Shown: piece after piece, positions 37,087-38,364 of the stretch
How positions within the stretch are numbered: position 1 is the stretch's first letter
Layout: the number at the start of each line of letters is the position of its first letter
Assembly: GCA_016776635.1 (NCBI GenBank)
Contig: JADHSZ010000026.1
Coordinates: 1 to 38,364, forward strand
Length of the DNA: 38,364 bases
Direction: 5' to 3'
DNA from: Alphaproteobacteria bacterium
GTDB lineage: Bacteria > Pseudomonadota > Alphaproteobacteria > UBA11136
Position numbers and translations under genes: made by a program
Notes under the pieces: model-generated
Databases searched by the model: none
What the model saw: the letters and a program-made list of their open reading frames with translations, nothing else
Told to the model about the DNA's origin: nothing

Positions 37087-37164
37087 TGGGGTGGCTGATG
37101 GGATTTGAACCCACGACATCCGGCTCCACAAGCCGGCGCTCTAACCAACTGAGCTACAGCCACC
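37087..37164 (-). tRNA. tRNA-His (anticodon GTG)
   Basis: A 78-base cloverleaf with encoded CCA. Acceptor GTGGCTG pairs with CAGCCAC, and an additional encoded G-1 (37164) lies opposite C73 (37090), the identity pair for histidyl-tRNA synthetase. The anticodon stem CCGGC/GCCGG encloses loop TTGTGGA, and the T loop is TTCAAAT. Its promoter lies directly upstream. Confidence 0.97.
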
Positions 37165-37174
37165 ACACCCGCGG

Positions 37175-37203
37175 TTTGTAAGCGCAATCGCGCAAAGGGT
37201 CAA
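37175..37203 (-). promoter_or_regulatory. Promoter of tRNA-His
   Basis: On the minus strand TTGACC (37198-37203), a 17-base spacer and TACAAA (37175-37180) stand so close to the tRNA that only a leader of a few bases is possible. Confidence 0.7.
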
Positions 37204-37230
37204 GACGCGTCCCGAGAAGAGGGCGCGGGG

Positions 37231-37251
37231 AAAAACCGGGGCTTTTCCCGG
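37231..37251 (-). terminator. Intrinsic terminator on the minus strand between divergent genes
   Basis: On the minus strand CCGGG (37247-37251), a 6-base loop, CCCGG (37236-37240) and TTTTT (37231-37235) make a compact terminator; two outer G-T pairs could extend the stem. No annotated minus-strand gene lies upstream of it in the window. Confidence 0.5.
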
Positions 37252-37270
37252 CCCCCTCCTTACGGCATAG

Positions 37271-37332
37271 TGCGCGCCGCACTAATTAAATGGGGTGCGC
37301 CCCGCACAAACCGAACAAAGCGCGCCCCGCAC
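37271..37332. repeat. Three 12-bp dyad repeats at 25-bp period upstream of the aminotransferase
   Basis: TGCGCGCCGCAC (37271-37282), TGCGCCCCGCAC (37296-37307) and CGCGCCCCGCAC (37321-37332) begin exactly 25 bases apart. With the preceding base, the first two are dyads of the form GTGCG-N3-CGCAC; the third has one mismatched arm base. The last copy ends 33 bases before the aminotransferase ATG. The arrangement fits a multi-site operator. Confidence 0.5.
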
Positions 37333-37365
37333 CTATTCCCGCAACCAACCGACGGAACCCCATTC

Positions 37366-38364
37366 ATGCTCACCCCGGCCACGGCCATGTCCCGGCTCGG
37401 CACCGACAGCGCCTTCGAGGTACTGGCCCGCGCCAAGGCCCTGGAAGCCCAGGGCAAGCACATCATCCATATGGGTATCGGCCAACCCGATTTCCCGACC
37501 CCGGATCATATTGTGGAGGCCGCCTGTAAGGCGTTGAAAGACGGCCATCACGGCTATACCCCGGCGGGCGGAATCCCTGAACTGCGCGCGGCGGTGGCCG
37601 CCGATGTGGCCACATACAGGGGCGTGGAAATTGATCCGGGATCGGTTCTGATCGCGCCCGGCGGCAAGGCGATCCTGTTCTATACCGCGCTCATGTTCGG
37701 TGAAGAGGGCGCCGAGATCATCTATCCCGATCCCGGGTTTCTGTCTTATGAATCGGTCATTACCTTTTCCGGAGCGACCCCGGTTCCCCTCCATTACCGC
37801 GAGGAAAACGACTTTTCCTTCAATGCCGAGGAAATGCTTTCCCTGATTACGCCGCGCACCCGGCTCATCATTCTCAACAGCCCCGCCAACCCCACCGGCG
37901 GCGTGGTGCCGCGCGCGGAAATGGAACGTCTGGTGGCGGGACTGGCCGATCACCCGCATGTAGCGGTGCTGAGCGACGAGATTTACAGCCGCATGCTCTA
38001 TGACGGGCACGAACATGTGAGCCTGCTCGAGTTCGAGGATATCCGCGACCGCGTGATCCTTCTCGACGGCTGGAGCAAGACCTACGCCATGACCGGATGG
38101 CGGCTGGCCTATGGGGTCTATCCGCCGAAACTCTTCGAACATGCCGAGCGGCTGGCCATCAATTGCCATTCCTGTGTCAGCACGGCCTCGCAATATGCGG
38201 GGGTGGCGGCGCTGGAGGGGCCTCAGGACGATGTGGACCGCATGGTGGCGGCCTTTGACGAGCGCCGCAAGCGGCTGGTGGCGGGCCTCAATGACCTGCC
38301 CGGATTCTCCTGCCAGGAACCGGGCGGCGCCTTCTACGCCTTTCCCAATATCAGCGCCACCGGT
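37366..38364 (+). CDS. Class I (PLP-dependent) aminotransferase, 3' end missing
   Basis: The first 333 codons of a fold-type I aminotransferase, open to the window edge. Visible elements: HMGIGQPDFPTP near the N-terminus, the substrate-binding HHGYTPAGGIPELR, NSPANPTGG at 171-179, D204 and Y207 (LSDEIYSRM) that contact the cofactor, and the PLP-binding lysine K238 in GWSKTYAMTGWR. Relatives of this group use aspartate, aromatic or branched-chain amino acids; the substrate cannot be assigned. About 50-60 residues are probably missing. Only a weak GACGGAA lies before the ATG at 37366. The repeats at 37271-37332 probably regulate it. Confidence 0.9.
   Translation, partial: MLTPATAMSRLGTDSAFEVLARAKALEAQGKHIIHMGIGQPDFPTPDHIVEAACKALKDGHHGYTPAGGIPELRAAVAADVATYRGVEIDPGSVLIAPGGKAILFYTALMFGEEGAEIIYPDPGFLSYESVITFSGATPVPLHYREENDFSFNAEEMLSLITPRTRLIILNSPANPTGGVVPRAEMERLVAGLADHPHVAVLSDEIYSRMLYDGHEHVSLLEFEDIRDRVILLDGWSKTYAMTGWRLAYGVYPPKLFEHAERLAINCHSCVSTASQYAGVAALEGPQDDVDRMVAAFDERRKRLVAGLNDLPGFSCQEPGGAFYAFPNISATG

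Overview
The window comes from a GC-rich alphaproteobacterium, most likely a member or relative of the Rhodospirillales. This rests on gene order and protein character, not on a database search. The minus-strand series tig, clpP, clpX, lon, hupB, tRNA-Val, tRNA-Asp and then a 14-gene nuoA-N operon is a familiar alphaproteobacterial arrangement. The tRNA-His encodes G-1 opposite C73, which argues against the alphaproteobacterial groups known to have lost that base pair.

Positions 1-14433 (minus strand) hold the complete complex I operon nuoABCDEFGHIJKLMN, tightly packed with several overlapping stop/start codons and no inserted genes. Its probable promoter, with a perfect TATAAT, lies at 14577-14605. 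Positions 14718-15059 hold tRNA-Asp(GTC) and tRNA-Val(TAC). Positions 15224-22069 carry the HU gene and the protein quality-control set lon, clpX, clpP and tig. tRNA-Leu(TAG) follows at 22177-22261, and a small uncharacterised gene at 22577-22819.

From 22.8 kb on, the content is more individual. A minus-strand gene (23011-24798) fuses an XRE-type helix-turn-helix domain to a complete bifunctional NAD(P)HX repair enzyme. It is divergent from bioB. bioB is followed on the plus strand by what looks like a membrane glycosylation module: a flippase-like protein, a GT-C-like membrane protein, and a methyltransferase/GT2 glycosyltransferase fusion, then a small lipoprotein. A convergent soxC-like/soxD-like pair (30994-32932) encodes a Tat-exported sulfite oxidase-family molybdoenzyme and a single-haem membrane-anchored cytochrome, with no other sox genes in view. 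A YqgE/AlgH-family gene whose product carries an apparent signal peptide, a PAS/EAL cyclic-di-GMP protein, an MHS-family transporter, tRNA-His(GTG) and the first 333 codons of a class I aminotransferase complete the window.

The points most worth a second look are the HTH-Nnr fusion with clustered TGGATTT half-sites just upstream of its start, three dyads at an exact 25-bp period upstream of the aminotransferase, the glycosylation module, the exported YqgE, the isolated soxCD-like pair with a truncated SoxD, and a 23-bp-stem inverted repeat between two convergent genes. No CRISPR array, insertion sequence or prophage was seen.
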